Source: Tricholomella constricta | Lineage: Eukaryota > Basidiomycota > Agaricomycetes > Agaricales > Lyophyllaceae | Direction of reading: 5' to 3' | Assembly (NCBI GenBank): GCA_013368375.1 | Contig: JAACJP010000022.1 | Location: forward strand, 653,492-717,491 | DNA length: 64,000 nucleotides | Shown: positions 33,632 through 45,212 of the stretch, piece by piece | How positions within the stretch are numbered: position 1 is the first letter of the stretch | How the letters are laid out: each line of letters opens with the position of its first letter | Translations under genes and position numbers: made by a program | The notes under the pieces: model-generated | What the model saw: the letters and a program-made list of their open reading frames with translations, nothing else | Told to the model about the DNA's origin: nothing | Databases searched by the model: none

Positions 33632-34912
33632 CTAGCAGGGACCCCCATGTGCATGCAAGCGGCCAGATTCCTTGAGCCGTGGAAGGTACACACTAACAAA
33701 TGACAAGAGCATATCTAGCAATACTTCCTGAGTGCGGAGTGTCAGAACTACTGCCAGTTGCTCGGCATACTGTGGCCTCGTAAGGACCGCATCAATCTTG
33801 GCCCAGTCAGTTCTGAACCTCTCAGCGTATGGACAGCGACAATGACTTGGCCGGCATATGATGGAAACTGAACGAAGGCTGTTGTCATGTCCCATCGATT
33901 CCAAGAGCGAGGGTATATGCTCGATTGGGGAGTCCGCATCTTCAACATCAAATTCTATATGTTGCACGTTGTTGAGGTTCGGGTGTTCGAACCCGCCGAT
34001 GTCTGCACACGAGGAGTACATGTCAATTAGGTCAAGCACAAAAGAACTTTATCACCTACATGTTTTTGTGTTGATGTAAAGCTCTTCAAGCCCCGTTCCT
34101 ACCAGATCAAGCCACGCCTTGCACTCAGGAAGGTACCGCGGACTGTCCAGGCGGAGGGCAAGCTTCCTGAGGCGGGCAACGGACAATCGAGATGAGGGAT
34201 CGATTAAAGCAGATCTCAATGGCTCGGTTGGTTCGCAATTTTCCATAGTCAATGTTTGGAGGTATCCAGGCTCTTTGATAGGGTGTGGCGATAATGGTCC
34301 ACCCAAGGACTTGTGAAATGAAGTATGACTGATGTTCAGCGACTCGAGGTGTGCACAGCAGCTGAGTACAGTGGCGGGGAAATACTCGATGTTACTGAGG
34401 TCAAGGGAACGTAGGGATGGTCCTCGGATGAGTTCGCATGCATTGATCTGGAATTCGGGAGCAAGGAATGACCATGGCACACTCTGCACGGTTGATGACA
34501 ATCGAAGGTCCTTCAAGTGAGGCAACGTAATCGGAAAGAGTTTGAATGACGTTCTATATCCCCTCAGACGGATAGCAAGGGATCGAACGAAGCTACAGAG
34601 CCTGGGGCTCGATAAAGCACTGATCAGAGCAGTGTTTACGTTGTATATCGAAAAGGAGTAAATCAAGAGTCTCTTGAACAACTGCTTCTGTGCTGGATGG
34701 CGGAAAGACCGGGATACAAGGCAACATGCCATGAGCGTCCTCTGGAGCAGACTATGACGCGGGAAGGACTCGGACCCTTCATCGACCATTTCGACAATCA
34801 TGTCGATGATCTCTTGAGGGAGACTGGGGAGAACTCTTTCCAGCGGTGCAGATGGGTCGTCACTGTCCACTTGAAGGCACTCTTGGCGAGCAATCGAATG
34901 AGTTCCAATCAT
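33632..34912 (-). CDS. F-box/LRR-like protein
   Basis: Probable substrate adaptor of an SCF ubiquitin ligase. Exon 1 is 34060-34912 and exon 2 is 33632-34002, with a 57-nt intron, giving 407 residues. The F-box-like region is near residues 27-75: VLPSLPQEIIDMIVEMVDEG, then TLMACCLVSRSFRHPAQKQLF. Leucine-rich segments follow: LPHLKDLRLSS, GPSLRSLDLSNIEYFPATVL, HLESLNISH, YLQTLTMENC and RLRKLALRLD. Such F-box genes are numerous and fast-evolving in Agaricomycetes. The target is unknown. Confidence 0.75.
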
Positions 34913-35555
34913 TGGAATCAGCTAGAGGTGATCAGAGCTGCAATGAATCTGAGTCAAGCAAGAGTCAAGTCTCAAAGCGATCAAATAGGGGACACGTGGG
35001 CTTGCTACTCAAATATCTCCAGACTGGCCCGAGAACGTACTTGCTTTTAAATCGATATGCGCGACGGCCACACATTCGGCTTGTACAAAAGTAGCAAGCG
35101 GCTGAGCGAAGACGTCTAATTTATTCATATCGATATTGTTGCGCCGACAACGGAGACTTAAGGCTCGACGCGTCATTCGTAGGACGAGCACTAAAGTGCC
35201 CCTCATGGCCTCATGGCACAACAGTTCCCAACACTAAAGAACACATTGCCCCGCGCGCTCGCTCATACTCTTTCTCCTCACCCGCCCGCAGCCCCACCCG
35301 CCCGCAGCCCCACCCGCCCGCATCCTCAGCAAATCGCTTCTGCTGAGACCCTGGACCACCGCTGGACCACCGACAGAGACGCAGACATGAGCAGGTACAG
35401 GTCTCCCTCTCTGGCCATGGCGGGGCGGAGGCAGGACGTGCGAACGAATCACGCAGCCACGGCGATGGCCACCGCCTCCCCAGGCGCGATACCAACGTCT
35501 AACTTCATGCCTTTCGTCTCCACCTCCTCGCCAGACGATGGGCGCTTCGCCGGCG

Positions 35556-35592
<37 letters not shown>

Positions 35593-35700
35593 ATGTGCCT
35601 CATTCCTGGACGTCGTTTCTTCGTCTACGAAATACGCTTCAGCAACCAGCCGCGCAAGCATAGAGTCGAAAAGGAAGAACCAAGCACCCATCTTCGCTCC
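34913..35700. other. Intergenic, repeats, no firm gene
   Basis: The region contains a fragment of the MITE terminal repeat at about 35080-35094, CCGCCCGCAGCCCCA units near 35284-35325, and (CTCCTG)n near 35558-35592. A reverse frame at 35449-35805 is Glu/Gln-rich and could be an extended tail of the Dus1 protein, but I cannot show it. Confidence 0.4.
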
Positions 35701-35710
35701 CTCTTTGTCT

Positions 35711-37401
35711 TTACCCCGCGTCTTCTCTGTAGGCGCCTTCCTTGACCGGCCTGAAATACGGCTGCGCAATCCAGTGCGGGAGCACGGCCAGCCCCGTTGC
35801 TGCATCAGTCATGATGAGCGCCGCCTCGAGCGGTATTGCCCCATCCTGAGTGGCGTGCCTCGCGTCGGCCTGTCCCATTCAACAGCCATCAGCAAGACGC
35901 CATGCGGAGAGAGGTAAAAGGAATTGGAAAGGGAAGGTAAACGCACCTCGAGCCTCCCCGCGCGCCTCTTCACAGATCCGGATGTACTCATCCACCCACT
36001 CCCACTGCATCTCCTTCTCCCCCACTCCACCCTTACGCTCGCCCTTGCCCTTGCCCTTGCCCGCAGGATGTCGCGGCGCGGAAACCTGCACACGCCCCAG
36101 GCGCTCGCGGATATCCCGTACACGGGCTGCGCAAGTGCGGGGCGGGGGACCTTGAAGATTGGCCTTTGACTGCGCTCGGGGACGTGCGGGTGCGTTGGGC
36201 GCGGACGAGGGCGAGGCATTCGAGTGCGACGGGGGCAAGGGGGGGTTGGTTTGCGTCAGTATAGGTGCGGGTGGAAGCGGCGGGTTTCCATCTTGAGGGG
36301 TTGGTGGTGTTGAGGGTGGAGTGGAAGCTTGCAAAGGCGAGGAAGAAATAGGAAGGGAGGAGGAGGAGGGGAGCCCGTTAAACAGGGCGGGGTTGTAGAG
36401 CACTGGAGAAGAGGATGTTGCCGTTCACGAAGATGGGGATGCGGACGGCGGCTTTGATGGCGCGAATATGGGCGTAGGAGGCGAGGCCCTGTTGGTGTAT
36501 TGATGAAAGTCAGCCTGAGGAACCAAAGAGAAGGTGAAAGACGCACGCTGTTCTGCCCACGCTGCTCACGCGTGCGGCCGTGGCAGGTGAGGATCTGGGC
36601 GCTGGCACGTTCGAGCATCTGTGCGTAGGCGACGGTACGTTCCACTTCCACCTTTGGGAAGATGCGAAACTTTGCAGTTACGGGGACGGAAAGGTCCTTG
36701 TGGAGGGTGTTGACTGGAGTGAATCGTGAGCATGCATGCTGGAACCCCAGAGGCAAAATAAAGAGCGAAAGAAGAATGAGATGAACGGGGACGCACTCAG
36801 GTTGAATACAAGATCCCACTCATCCATGAGGAAGGCACCGTAGTGGCCGCGCCGTGCGATCTCCTGGGGGCACCCAAGGTTGATGTCGACGGCGTCGCAG
36901 TGGGCTTCGACGAGCTTGGCTGCGGCAAGGAGGTGTTCTGGAGAGTTGGCGCAGAACTGTACGATAAGGGGCCGGTCTGAATGGAGGAGGACGGAAAAGA
37001 GAAGGCGCCTTCTTCTGCTGAGGCCGTGTCGAAGTACTGCTCGCGGTAATATTTGTGTGTCGTGTCTACGAACATCTTAGAGAGAGTAAGATTTTGTAAG
37101 AGGGTGATGGACGATGGCGGACCTTGGCGTTTATCATGGGTGTGTAAACTAACTGTCGAATGAGGTTCAGAGGGAAAATTAAAACATGGGTGGCAGAAGC
37201 AAACCTGTGCGCCATGTCGTCGAGTGAGTTTACGAAACGCCTAAATCGGTAGTAAGTTTCAGTGCAGGAGTTGAAGAAAGACAGACGTACAAGCTCACTC
37301 TGATCGACCATTGGCGCCACAACATACTTGGGGCTCCCAAGCACCCTGTGATAAAACTCATACCCCTCCAGCTTCGGTCTCGTTTCCTGCGTCCGTTCCA
37401 T
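35711..37401 (-). pseudogene. tRNA-dihydrouridine synthase (Dus1-like) with internal deletion
   Basis: FMN enzyme that reduces uridine to dihydrouridine in the tRNA D loop. The start MERTQETRPKLEGYEFYHRV is at 37401. PKYVVAPMVDQSEL begins the barrel, then LVYTPMINAK and [40 protein letters not shown] contains the catalytic Cys. [18 protein letters not shown] and [15 protein letters not shown] follow. After [13 protein letters not shown] the sequence jumps to LYNPALFNG in another frame. The roughly 20 residues that normally lie between (the GADAVMSAEG FMN-phosphate loop) are absent. A C-terminal end LAVLPHWIAQPYFRPVKEG stops at 35711. The deletion could be a real null allele or an assembly fault; introns elsewhere look normal. 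Confidence 0.7.
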
Positions 37402-37717
37402 GGTTATTTTCACGAGTCGGGATCGGATCCAGGTATGACGAGAACGAAGAGCTCTCGCGCAGAGGCGCCAAGCTTTCAGAATCATGGAAGAGATGGCGTA
37501 AAACGGTCTTTGGTGTCTTCCAACTGGGTTGTGTGGGCCGATGAACGGCAGGTCCGAGTTCTATCTCGGTGAAATAACGTGATTTATCGGCTGCCCAACA
37601 GCTGCTGATAACGCCACATGGTGTAGTTGGTCCCAACGCCCACTTATTACTCTTACATAGTTTGCGGGCGGTCCGGGACGCGTATGTCTTCGCAGACATG
37701 TGTCATCTTCACCACTG
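37402..37717. other. Intergenic upstream of the Dus1-like gene
   Basis: No gene is supported here. Confidence 0.4.
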
Positions 37718-38203
37718 ACTGATTGAAACGATGTCCACTTCAACGCAGGTGGATGTTGTCGCGGCTACTCTTGGCTGTGGAAACTTCGGATTGACTGAAA
37801 CGACATCCACTCCTACGCAGGTGGATGTTGTCGCGGCTACCCTTGGCTGTGGTTCGATGTTGTCGCGGCTACTCTCGGTTGCGGAAACGTTAGACGCGTA
37901 TCGCGGCTACTCTTGGCTGTGGAAACTTCGGAATGACTGAAACGACATCCACTCCTACGCAGGTGGATGTTGTCGCGGCTACTCTTAGCTACGGAAACCC
38001 CGACGACCGATTGAAACGATGTTCACTCCTACGCAGGTGGATGTTGTCGCGGCTACTCTTGGCCGTGGCTCGATGTTGTCGCGGCTACTCTCGGTTGCGC
38101 CACTCCTACGCAGGTGGATGTTTTCGCGGCTACTCTTGGCTGTGGAAACTTGGGACTGACTGAAACGACATCCACTCCTACGCAGGTGGATGTTGTCGCG
38201 AGC
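37718..38203. repeat. Minisatellite, units of about 67 bp
   Basis: Repeated unit with core CGCAGGTGGATGTTGTCGCG then GCTACTCTTGGCTGTGG, present in at least six full or partial copies. Several units contain the short inverted repeat CATCCAC/GTGGATG around the CTCCTACGCAG spacer. Confidence 0.85.
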
Positions 38204-38325
38204 ATTGACGATGATATTCATAATATGTTTAACATCTTCTGTCAGTCATAAATTTGTCCATAAAATTTTAGCTGTACGTCGTATACTCGTTATTGATAAT
38301 ACAAAAGCTATCGCTGCAGGGCGCG

Positions 38326-39314
38326 TTACTTTTTATTGTTGTGGGGCCTTTTTGCTCTATCTGCACGTTCTGCAGCCTTCGCGGTGCCTCTTTTATCTGT
38401 GCCTGATCCGGTCCCTTTACGTTGCCGTCGTTCCTCGTACGCCTCGTCGTCGTCCTTCATATGCGCCTCAAATAACATCTGTACGTCATCAATCGTGACC
38501 TTGGTCTCGTAGCCGTTTTTGCTCTGCGCCACCAGTCTGTTCTTGGGAATCTGATTCAATACGAAGGTGCCGATTGTCACGGTATCCCTGGTGTCCGGAA
38601 ATTGTCCAGCGTCGTGGACGTTGATTAACAATCGAAAAGCCCATAGTGTGTCGTGGGGGACGTTGGGATCGTCATTTCTGTAGATTCCGTCAACTTTTTT
38701 CTGCATGGCATCCAACTTTGCGTTCAGAGGCTTGAGGTATGGGTGTGCTCGGTCGATAACGTCGCATCGCAGATACTTTAGCTCGTGATAATTTGAAGCC
38801 GGTTCTCCGGCGATTCTGCTAGTAACCAACACCCTTTGCACGCCTCGGGACGTAACAAGATGTTCGATGAATCGCGGAAGGTCGGTGTTCATGTGCGCTA
38901 GCGCACCGTACATCGAAGCGAGGTCCCAGCCATATTGTTGCTCCCATTTGAATAGCATGTCTTCGACGGGCGTGCTGGACTTTCCCTGAACGTCTTTGCA
39001 GACAGCGGCATGTGCGCTCCAGTCTTTCTGTTGACAGACTTCGTCCTATAACAAAGATGTGAGTTGGTTAACATTCAGCAGGTCTAACACGATTGTCACT
39101 AACACAGTATCCCATTGCTCGACAGTTGTTACACCACCGAGTGGCGCGGAGACTGTTTGCCTTTCCGCATCCGGCACAATACTCTTTTGCTAGCTGAATG
39201 ACTCGCGGTGAACGGTTAGTACGGGCGTTTCGTCATGTTGCACACGCACCATCCTCCAAATATCCCTATCTGTAAATGCTTTTTTGTTTTTCAAGACCAT
39301 ACATGCGGTTTTGG
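38326..39314 (-). pseudogene. MYND zinc-finger gene, 3' part (split by a foldback element)
   Basis: Three exon pieces in one reading frame: 38326-39045, 39104-39193 and 39250-39314, with introns of 58 and 56 nt (the latter has an ACTAAC branch site). Spliced, the middle gives a complete MYND finger: YCAGCGKANS, WCNNCRAMGYC and DEVCQQKDWSAHAAVC, the usual C-x2-C...C-x2-C...YC-x3-C...H-x3-C. The C-terminal part (from MLFKWEQQYGWDLASMYGAL) ends in a Lys/Arg-rich tail (GTDKRGTAKAAERADRAKRP). MYND fingers bind proline-containing partners. The 5' part of the gene lies beyond the foldback insertion, at 44129-44470, so the locus cannot be transcribed normally. Confidence 0.75.
39302..39314. repeat. 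Candidate left target-site duplication (13 bp, imperfect)
   Basis: CATGCGGTTTTGG here matches TATGTGGTTTTGG at 44129-44141 with two C/T differences. The two copies sit directly outside the foldback element. Confidence 0.55.
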
Positions 39315-39839
39315 CAGGTAGGGGCATTACAATGTAGCGTGTCCTACGGTCCAGCGGGCACATACATTGTAGCGTACTTGACGGCACCAGCGGGCCCGCT
39401 GGAGCGCCAGCAGGGCCCCTACATGTAGCCGTCTGGCACGGTGCCAGCGGGACCTCTACATGTAGTCATCTGGCACAGGACCAGCGGGCCTATATGGTGC
39501 TGCGGGGGCAGCAGGTGGGGGCTAGCGGGGCACTACCCACGTCCGCGGACCTCCGCGGGTCGTTGTCTGTGGAGCACACCCAGTATTGCAGGGGGCCGAT
39601 ATGGTGCTGTGGGGGGGCAGCAGGGTGGGGGGCTTGCGGAGCACTGCCCATGTCCGCGGACGTCCGCGGGTCGTCGTCTGGGGCACACCCAGGATTGCAG
39701 GGGGCCGATACGGTGCTGTGGGGGGGCAGCAGGGTGGGGGGCTTGCGGGGCACTGCCCATGTCCGCGGACGTCCGCGGGTCGTTGCCTGTGGAGCACACC
39801 CAGCAATGCAGCAGGCCTATAATGATGCAATAGGGGGCC

Positions 39840-40860
39840 ACAGAGCAGGTGCTGTTACACACCTCCGCAGCGGAGCACATTACATAAAGTATGTCTGCAT
39901 TACATTGAGCTTGCAGGGCATTACCCACGTCCGCGGACCTCCACGTGTCGTTGCCTGTGGAGCACACCCAGCAATGCAGCAGGCCTAGATGGTGCTGTGG
40001 GGGCCACAGAGCAGCACACCTCCGCGGACTTGCAGCGGAGCACACTACATATAGTATGTCTGCATTACATTGAGCTTGCAGGGCATTACCCACGTCCGCG
40101 GACGTCCGCGGGTCATTGCCTGTGGAGCACAAGCAGCACTGCAGCAGGCCTATATGGTGCTGTGGGGGCCACAGAGCAGCACAACTCCGCGGACTTGCAG
40201 CGGAGCACACTACATATAGTATGTCTGCATTACATTGAGCTTGCAGGGCATTACCCACGTCCGCGGACGTCCGCGGGTCGTTGCCTGTGGAGCACACGCA
40301 GCACTGCAGCAGGCCTATATGGTGCTGTGGGGGCCACAGAGCAGCACACCTCCGCGGGCTTGCAGCGGAGCAGCAGGGCATTACCCACGTCTGCGGACCT
40401 CTGCGGGTTGTTGCCTGTGGGGCACACCCAGCACTGCAGCATGCCTATATGCAGTAGGGGGCCACAGAGCAGGTGCTGTTACACACCTCCGCGGACTTGC
40501 AGCAAAGCACACTACATATACCATGTCTAATGTACGAGCACATCATCTACGTGTAGCCATCTGGCACAGTATCAGCAAGCCCGCTGGGGCTGCAGTACAG
40601 GGGCTGTTACACACCTCCGCGGACTTGCAGCGGAGTACACTACATATATCATGAGCACACTATGTATATCATGTCCAATGTACGAGCACGTCATCTACGT
40701 GCAGCCATCTGGCATAGTGTCAACAAGCCCGCTGGGGCTGCCGTGGGCCTATATAGTACTGTAGGAGGCCACGGAGCAGGTGCTGTTACACACCTCCGCG
40801 GACTTGCAGCAGAGCACACTACATATATCATGCTTGCAGCGGAGCACACTATATTGCATG
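39840..40860. repeat. Tandem units in the left foldback arm
   Basis: Successive copies of a roughly 165-bp unit carry the palindromic core CCGCGGACGTCCGCGG and ACATATAGTATGTCTGCATT. Copies differ by whole-block losses and point changes. Confidence 0.75.
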
Positions 40861-42399
40861 TCCAACATACGAGGCATAATGCCGGTGACCCCGCTCTGCA
40901 GTGTGCGATGTAGGCTCCAGTTCAAATACCGACATCACATTACAGGGCAGGTATATGACATTTGGCATGTCCACGGACTTCAGTCACTTCCGCAGTGTGG
41001 CGTAACCAGTATGCAAGACCTGCAGGTTTCCATGCCCTGTAATAGAAGTGAATTGTATTGATGTAATCTTCAGCCTTGGTTCCACTGACACTTCATCACT
41101 CGGACAGCACAGCAGCAGTGTGGCAATGCATTTCAAAGTATATTTATTGTTACGCCACGGTCAATAAAAAATGTATATGTGCTTGGATACACAAGCTTTG
41201 AATTTAGTCTAACTAGTCCAAGCCTACATCTAATATGTGGGCTGGATTCCAAAGAGAGTGCATAAGTGTACCACTTTGGTACACTTTACAGACAAGTGGA
41301 CATGTCCAATATCCAAAAGATTGCTTATTCTGCAGTACTTATGTTCACTGCAGCATCATGCTATTGTAGCTTTCTTGTATCATCTCTACCGTATACTAGT
41401 ATTATTTACACTATGTAAGCTATTCTTACAAATTCACAGAGAGAATGTATTGAGAGTAGCCCTGTGTCCTCTTATAGCTGTCAATCAGCAGTCTTTGTTG
41501 TTTGTGCTTCAGAGTGCATGATACAGCACCATCTTTCATATTGAGCTTTACACTTACTTTGCTACTGCGATATAATGTACTCTTTATGCACAGCATTGCC
41601 AATATCGAGCTAGATACAGCTGTTGTGGCCCTTCAGCTGTTGCAGCCCTCCTGCTATTGAAATACTAAGGAACACAAAGGTCATACTCATTACACAACAC
41701 TCCCTTGATACTTGATACAGGCTTTGTTAACTCCACACCACACTTATAGTGGAGCTACAGGTTTAAGTGTAGCCTCCTCTGTAGGCCCATGATTGAATGG
41801 AAGTAAACCATAACATGCAGACAGGATTTGATGGTGATACTGTATACTGTTGAGGTTGTATACCAGTAGAAATGTAGGACATGCTACATGTAGTGTGCTC
41901 CATTGCTACTCCGTGGAGGTATATAACACCTCTGCTCTAAGGCCCCCTAGCACTGTATAGGCCCACTGCAGCACCAGGTGTGCTACACAGACAACAGTCC
42001 ATGGAGGTCTGCAGATGTACTTTAGACATGCTACATGTAGTGTGCTCCACTGCAACTCCGCGGAGGTGGCAAAACAGCCCTGCTCCTTGTCTTTAACCAT
42101 ACTCAAATCGTATTTTCCTGGCAAGGCTGGTGCCCGAACTGCCCAATAGGACCATGATCAAAGACACCCAGTTCCATCTTTCAAGGAGTATTATTCCTTC
42201 TTCCTTGATTTTGTGCTCTACTGCAACTCCATGGAGGTGGTAAAACAGCCCTGTTCCTTGTCTTTAACCGTACTCAAATTGTATTTTCCTGGCAAGGCTG
42301 GTGTCCGAACTGCCCAATAGGACCATGATCAAAGACACCCAGTTCCATCTTTCAAGGAGTATTATTCCTTCGTTCTTGATTTTGTGCTCCACTGCTACT

Positions 42400-43700
42400 G
42401 CTACTCCGTGTGCTCCGCTGCAAGTCTGCGGAGGTGTGTAACAGCCCCTGCTCCACGGCCCCCTACTGCACCATATAGGCCTGCTGCGGTGCTGGGTGTG
42501 CCCCACAGGCAATAACCTGCGGAGGTCCCGCGGACGTGGGTAATGCTCTGCAAGCTCAATGTCATGCAGACATACTATATGTAGTGTGCTCCCGCTGCAA
42601 GTCCGCGGAGGTGTGCTGCTCTGTGGCCCCCACAGCACCATATAGGCCTGCTGCAGTGCTGGGGCACACAACCCGTGGAGGTCTGCGGACGTGGGTAATG
42701 CCCTGCAAGCTCAATGTTGTGTGGACATACTATATGTAATGTGCTCCGCTGCAAGTCCGCGGAGGTGTGTAACAGCACCTGCTCTGTGGCCCCCTATTGC
42801 ATCATATAGGCCTGCTGCAGTGCTGGGTGTGCTCCACAGGCAACGACCCGCGGACATTCGCGGACGTGGGTAATGCCCTGCAAGCTCAATGCAATGCAGA
42901 CATACTATATGTAATGTGCTCCGCTGCAAGTCCGCGGAGGTGTGTAACAGCACCTGCTCCGTGGCCCCCTATTGCATCATATAGGCCTGCTGCAGTGCTG
43001 GGTGTGCCCCACAGGCAACAACCCGCAGAGGTCCGCAGACGTGGGTAATGCCCTGCTGCTCCGCTGCAAGTCCGCGGAGGTGTGCTGCTCTGTGGCCCCC
43101 ACAGCACCATATAGGCCTGCTGCAGTGCTGCGTGTGCTCCACAGGCAATGACCCGCGGACGTTCGCGGACGTGGGTAATGCCCTGCAAGCTCAATGTAAT
43201 GCAGACATACTATATGTAGTGTGCTCCGCTGCAAGTCCGCGGAGGTGTGCTGCTCTGTGGCCCCCACAGCACCATATAGGCCTGCTGCAGTGCTGCGTGT
43301 GCTCCACAGGCAACGACCCGCGGACGTCCGCGGACGTGGGTAATGCCCTGCAAGCTCAATGTCATGCGAACATACTATATGTAGTGTGCTCCGCTGCAAG
43401 TCCGCGGAGGTGTGCTGCTCTGTGGCCCCCACAGCACCATCTAGGCCTGCTGCATTGCTGGGTGTGCTCCACAGGCAACGACCCGTGGAGGTCCGCGGAC
43501 GTGGGTAATGCCCTGCAAGCTCAATGTAATGCAGACATACTATATGTAATGTGCTCCGCTGCAAGTCCGCGGAGGTGTGTAACAGCACCTGCTCTGTGGC
43601 CCCCCTATTGCATCATTATAGGCCTGCTGCATTGCTGGGTGTGCTCCACAGGCAACGACCCGCGGACGTCCGCGGACATGGGCAGTGCCCCGCAAGCCCC
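42400..43700. repeat. Tandem units in the right foldback arm
   Basis: Inverted counterpart of the left array, with repeated ATACTATATGTAGTGTGCTC, GCAAGTCCGCGGAGGTGTG and CACAGCACCATATAGGCCTG. Confidence 0.75.
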
Positions 43701-44128
43701 CCACCCTGCTGCCCCCCCACAGCACCGTATCGGCCCCCTGCAATCCTGGGTGTGCCCCAGACGACGACCCGCGGACATGGGCAGTGCTCCGCAAGCCCCC
43801 CCACCCTGCTGCCCCCCCACAGCACCATATCGGCCCCCTGCAATACTGGGTGTGCTCCACAGACAATGACCCGCGGAGGTCCGCGGACGTGGGTAGTGCC
43901 CCGCTAGCCCCCACCTGCTGCCCCCGTAGCACCATATAGGCCCGCTGCAGCACCAGCGGGCCCGCTGGTACTGTGCCAGACGACTACATGTAGAGGTCCC
44001 GCTGGCACCGTGCCAGACGGCTACATGTAGGGGCCCCGCTGGCGCTCCAGCGGGCCCGCTGGTGCCGTCAAGTACGCTACAATGTATGGGCCCGCTGGAC
44101 CGTGGGACACGCTACATTGTAGTGCCTG

Positions 44129-44470
44129 TATGTGGTTTTGGTGTAATGGCCCGCCTTCGACTTCTGTAGCCATTCTTCGAGGTTAATCTGCGGGGATGTT
44201 GGGCTGATTATGTGGAACATCGTAAAGTGTGCAATTTGGTCGAAAGGTTCTGCAGTGTCATGTCCTTTTATGTATTTTTTTCCCGTGACTTGTTCTGTAC
44301 AAACTGCGCCCCCCTGCTTATCTTCGTTGCACAGCTTGCTTGCGGGCCTTCATTATGTATTCGTCTTTGGTGGGACCTCTGACTTCGGAGTACATCGCGA
44401 AACATTTCTCCAGGGCCAAAGGCGAAAGTCTATTGAAATATGTGCGTCCGTACTTCTTTGTCCTCAATAT
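44129..44470 (-). pseudogene. MYND zinc-finger gene, 5' part (other side of the insertion)
   Basis: Reading away from the foldback element on the reverse strand, this piece ends PTSPQINLEEWLQKSKAGHY then TKT. It joins in frame across the duplicated target site to the TACMVLKNKKAF of the exon at 39250-39314. Further upstream come CTEQVTGKKYIKGHD and PFDQIAHF, then, in a frame shifted by one base near 44330, EKCFAMYSEVRGPTKDEYIM and YFNRLSPLALEK. The true start is not found. The one-base shift may be decay after the insertion. Confidence 0.65.
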
Positions 44471-44519
44471 CCATGTGCATCGTGTTCAGTATCGTTCTTT
44501 ATTTCTATCAGTTAGCGCG

Positions 44520-45212
44520 ACCGGTGGCTTGTGAATGCGGTGTCGAAGTCAAATTACCGAACGCAATCTGGTGTCCACACTGTATGACGAAGGTTTCCTG
44601 TGTTAGTCTGACCACCCCCTGCGTCGCACGCTGGACCTTGTACTGACTGATTTCTGTGATTGTTCGCAGAGTTACGACTGCCTTGCTTCTCATCTCAAAG
44701 CCGGCCCAAAAAGATGTTTTTATTCGGTCCCAAAGACGCCGCAAGGATATATGCTCATACAGTGGGCGCGAAAGCATGGCCGTCTCTTGGCAGGCATTAT
44801 CTTCACCAAGATTTGTCTCCAAAAGATACCCAGAGACGCCGCCTCCTTCTGTGCTACACGTTATGTCCAGATGACTGTTGTTGCACGCAATGCTACGACC
44901 CTTCCTCCCACGTTGACCAACATCTCCTACGCAGGCTTTGCAGCACTCGCAAAAAGTGATGTTTACTCAGGCCTGGATTATCATCCGTCCAGCCTCTGTT
45001 CTCAGAACGGTCTCAATATAGGTCTGTTTATCACGCTGAGCAAAACCAATCCACCTATTCCATCTGTTGAGCCTCCTAAATTTGACGACGGGTTTGCCAC
45101 CTTTCTAATCTCTACTTTCGACTGGCCGCGCGACTTCTGGTACATCCCACTCGATATTCTCAAAGGATTATTAGACGTGATGGAAAAGGAGGACATTTTA
45201 TTGGGTGCTTGA
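44520..45212 (+). CDS. Unrecognised two-exon gene (hypothetical)
   Basis: A 77-nt intron with a TACTGAC branch site (44593-44669) joins CECGVEVKLPNAIWCPHCMTK to SYDCLASHLKAGPKRCFYSV, continuing to a stop at 45212 (ending LLDVMEKEDILLGA). Two CxxC-like pairs in the first exon suggest zinc binding. The start codon is not clear, and an alternative frame is also open over part of exon 2. I do not recognise the family. It lies divergent to the 5' part of the split MYND gene. Confidence 0.35.

Larger units (their letters stand above)
39315..44128. mobile_element. 4.8-kb foldback element with long repetitive inverted arms
   Basis: The left arm (39315 to about 40870) and right arm (about 42400-44128) are inverted copies. 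Both ends start CAGG and soon reach TACAATGTAGCGTGTCC, a short spacer, GGTCCAGCGGGC, then GTACTTGACGGCACCAGCGG. Each arm then runs into repeated units of about 165 bp with ACCTCCGCGGACTTGCAGCG, TACCCACGTCCGCGGACGTC and GCAGGCCTATATGGTGCTGT. The centre (40870-42400) has no gene; it contains a further 170-bp direct repeat (42050-42217 and 42221-42390). Open frames in the arms are by-products of the repeat. No transposase is present, so it is non-autonomous. It interrupts a MYND-finger gene. Confidence 0.8.

Noticed and set aside
35213..35917. 234-codon forward frame opposite the Dus1 3' region
   Set aside because: It contains a (CTCCTG)n-derived CSCSCS run and overlaps the antisense Dus1 C terminus (VLPHWIAQPYFRP), which has a recognisable family match.
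39494..44000. Many 80-280 codon frames in the foldback arms, with repeated peptides such as TSADLQRSTLHIVCLH
   Set aside because: Both strands and several frames are open because the DNA unit lacks stops; peptides repeat with the DNA unit and have no domain. They are by-products of the tandem array.
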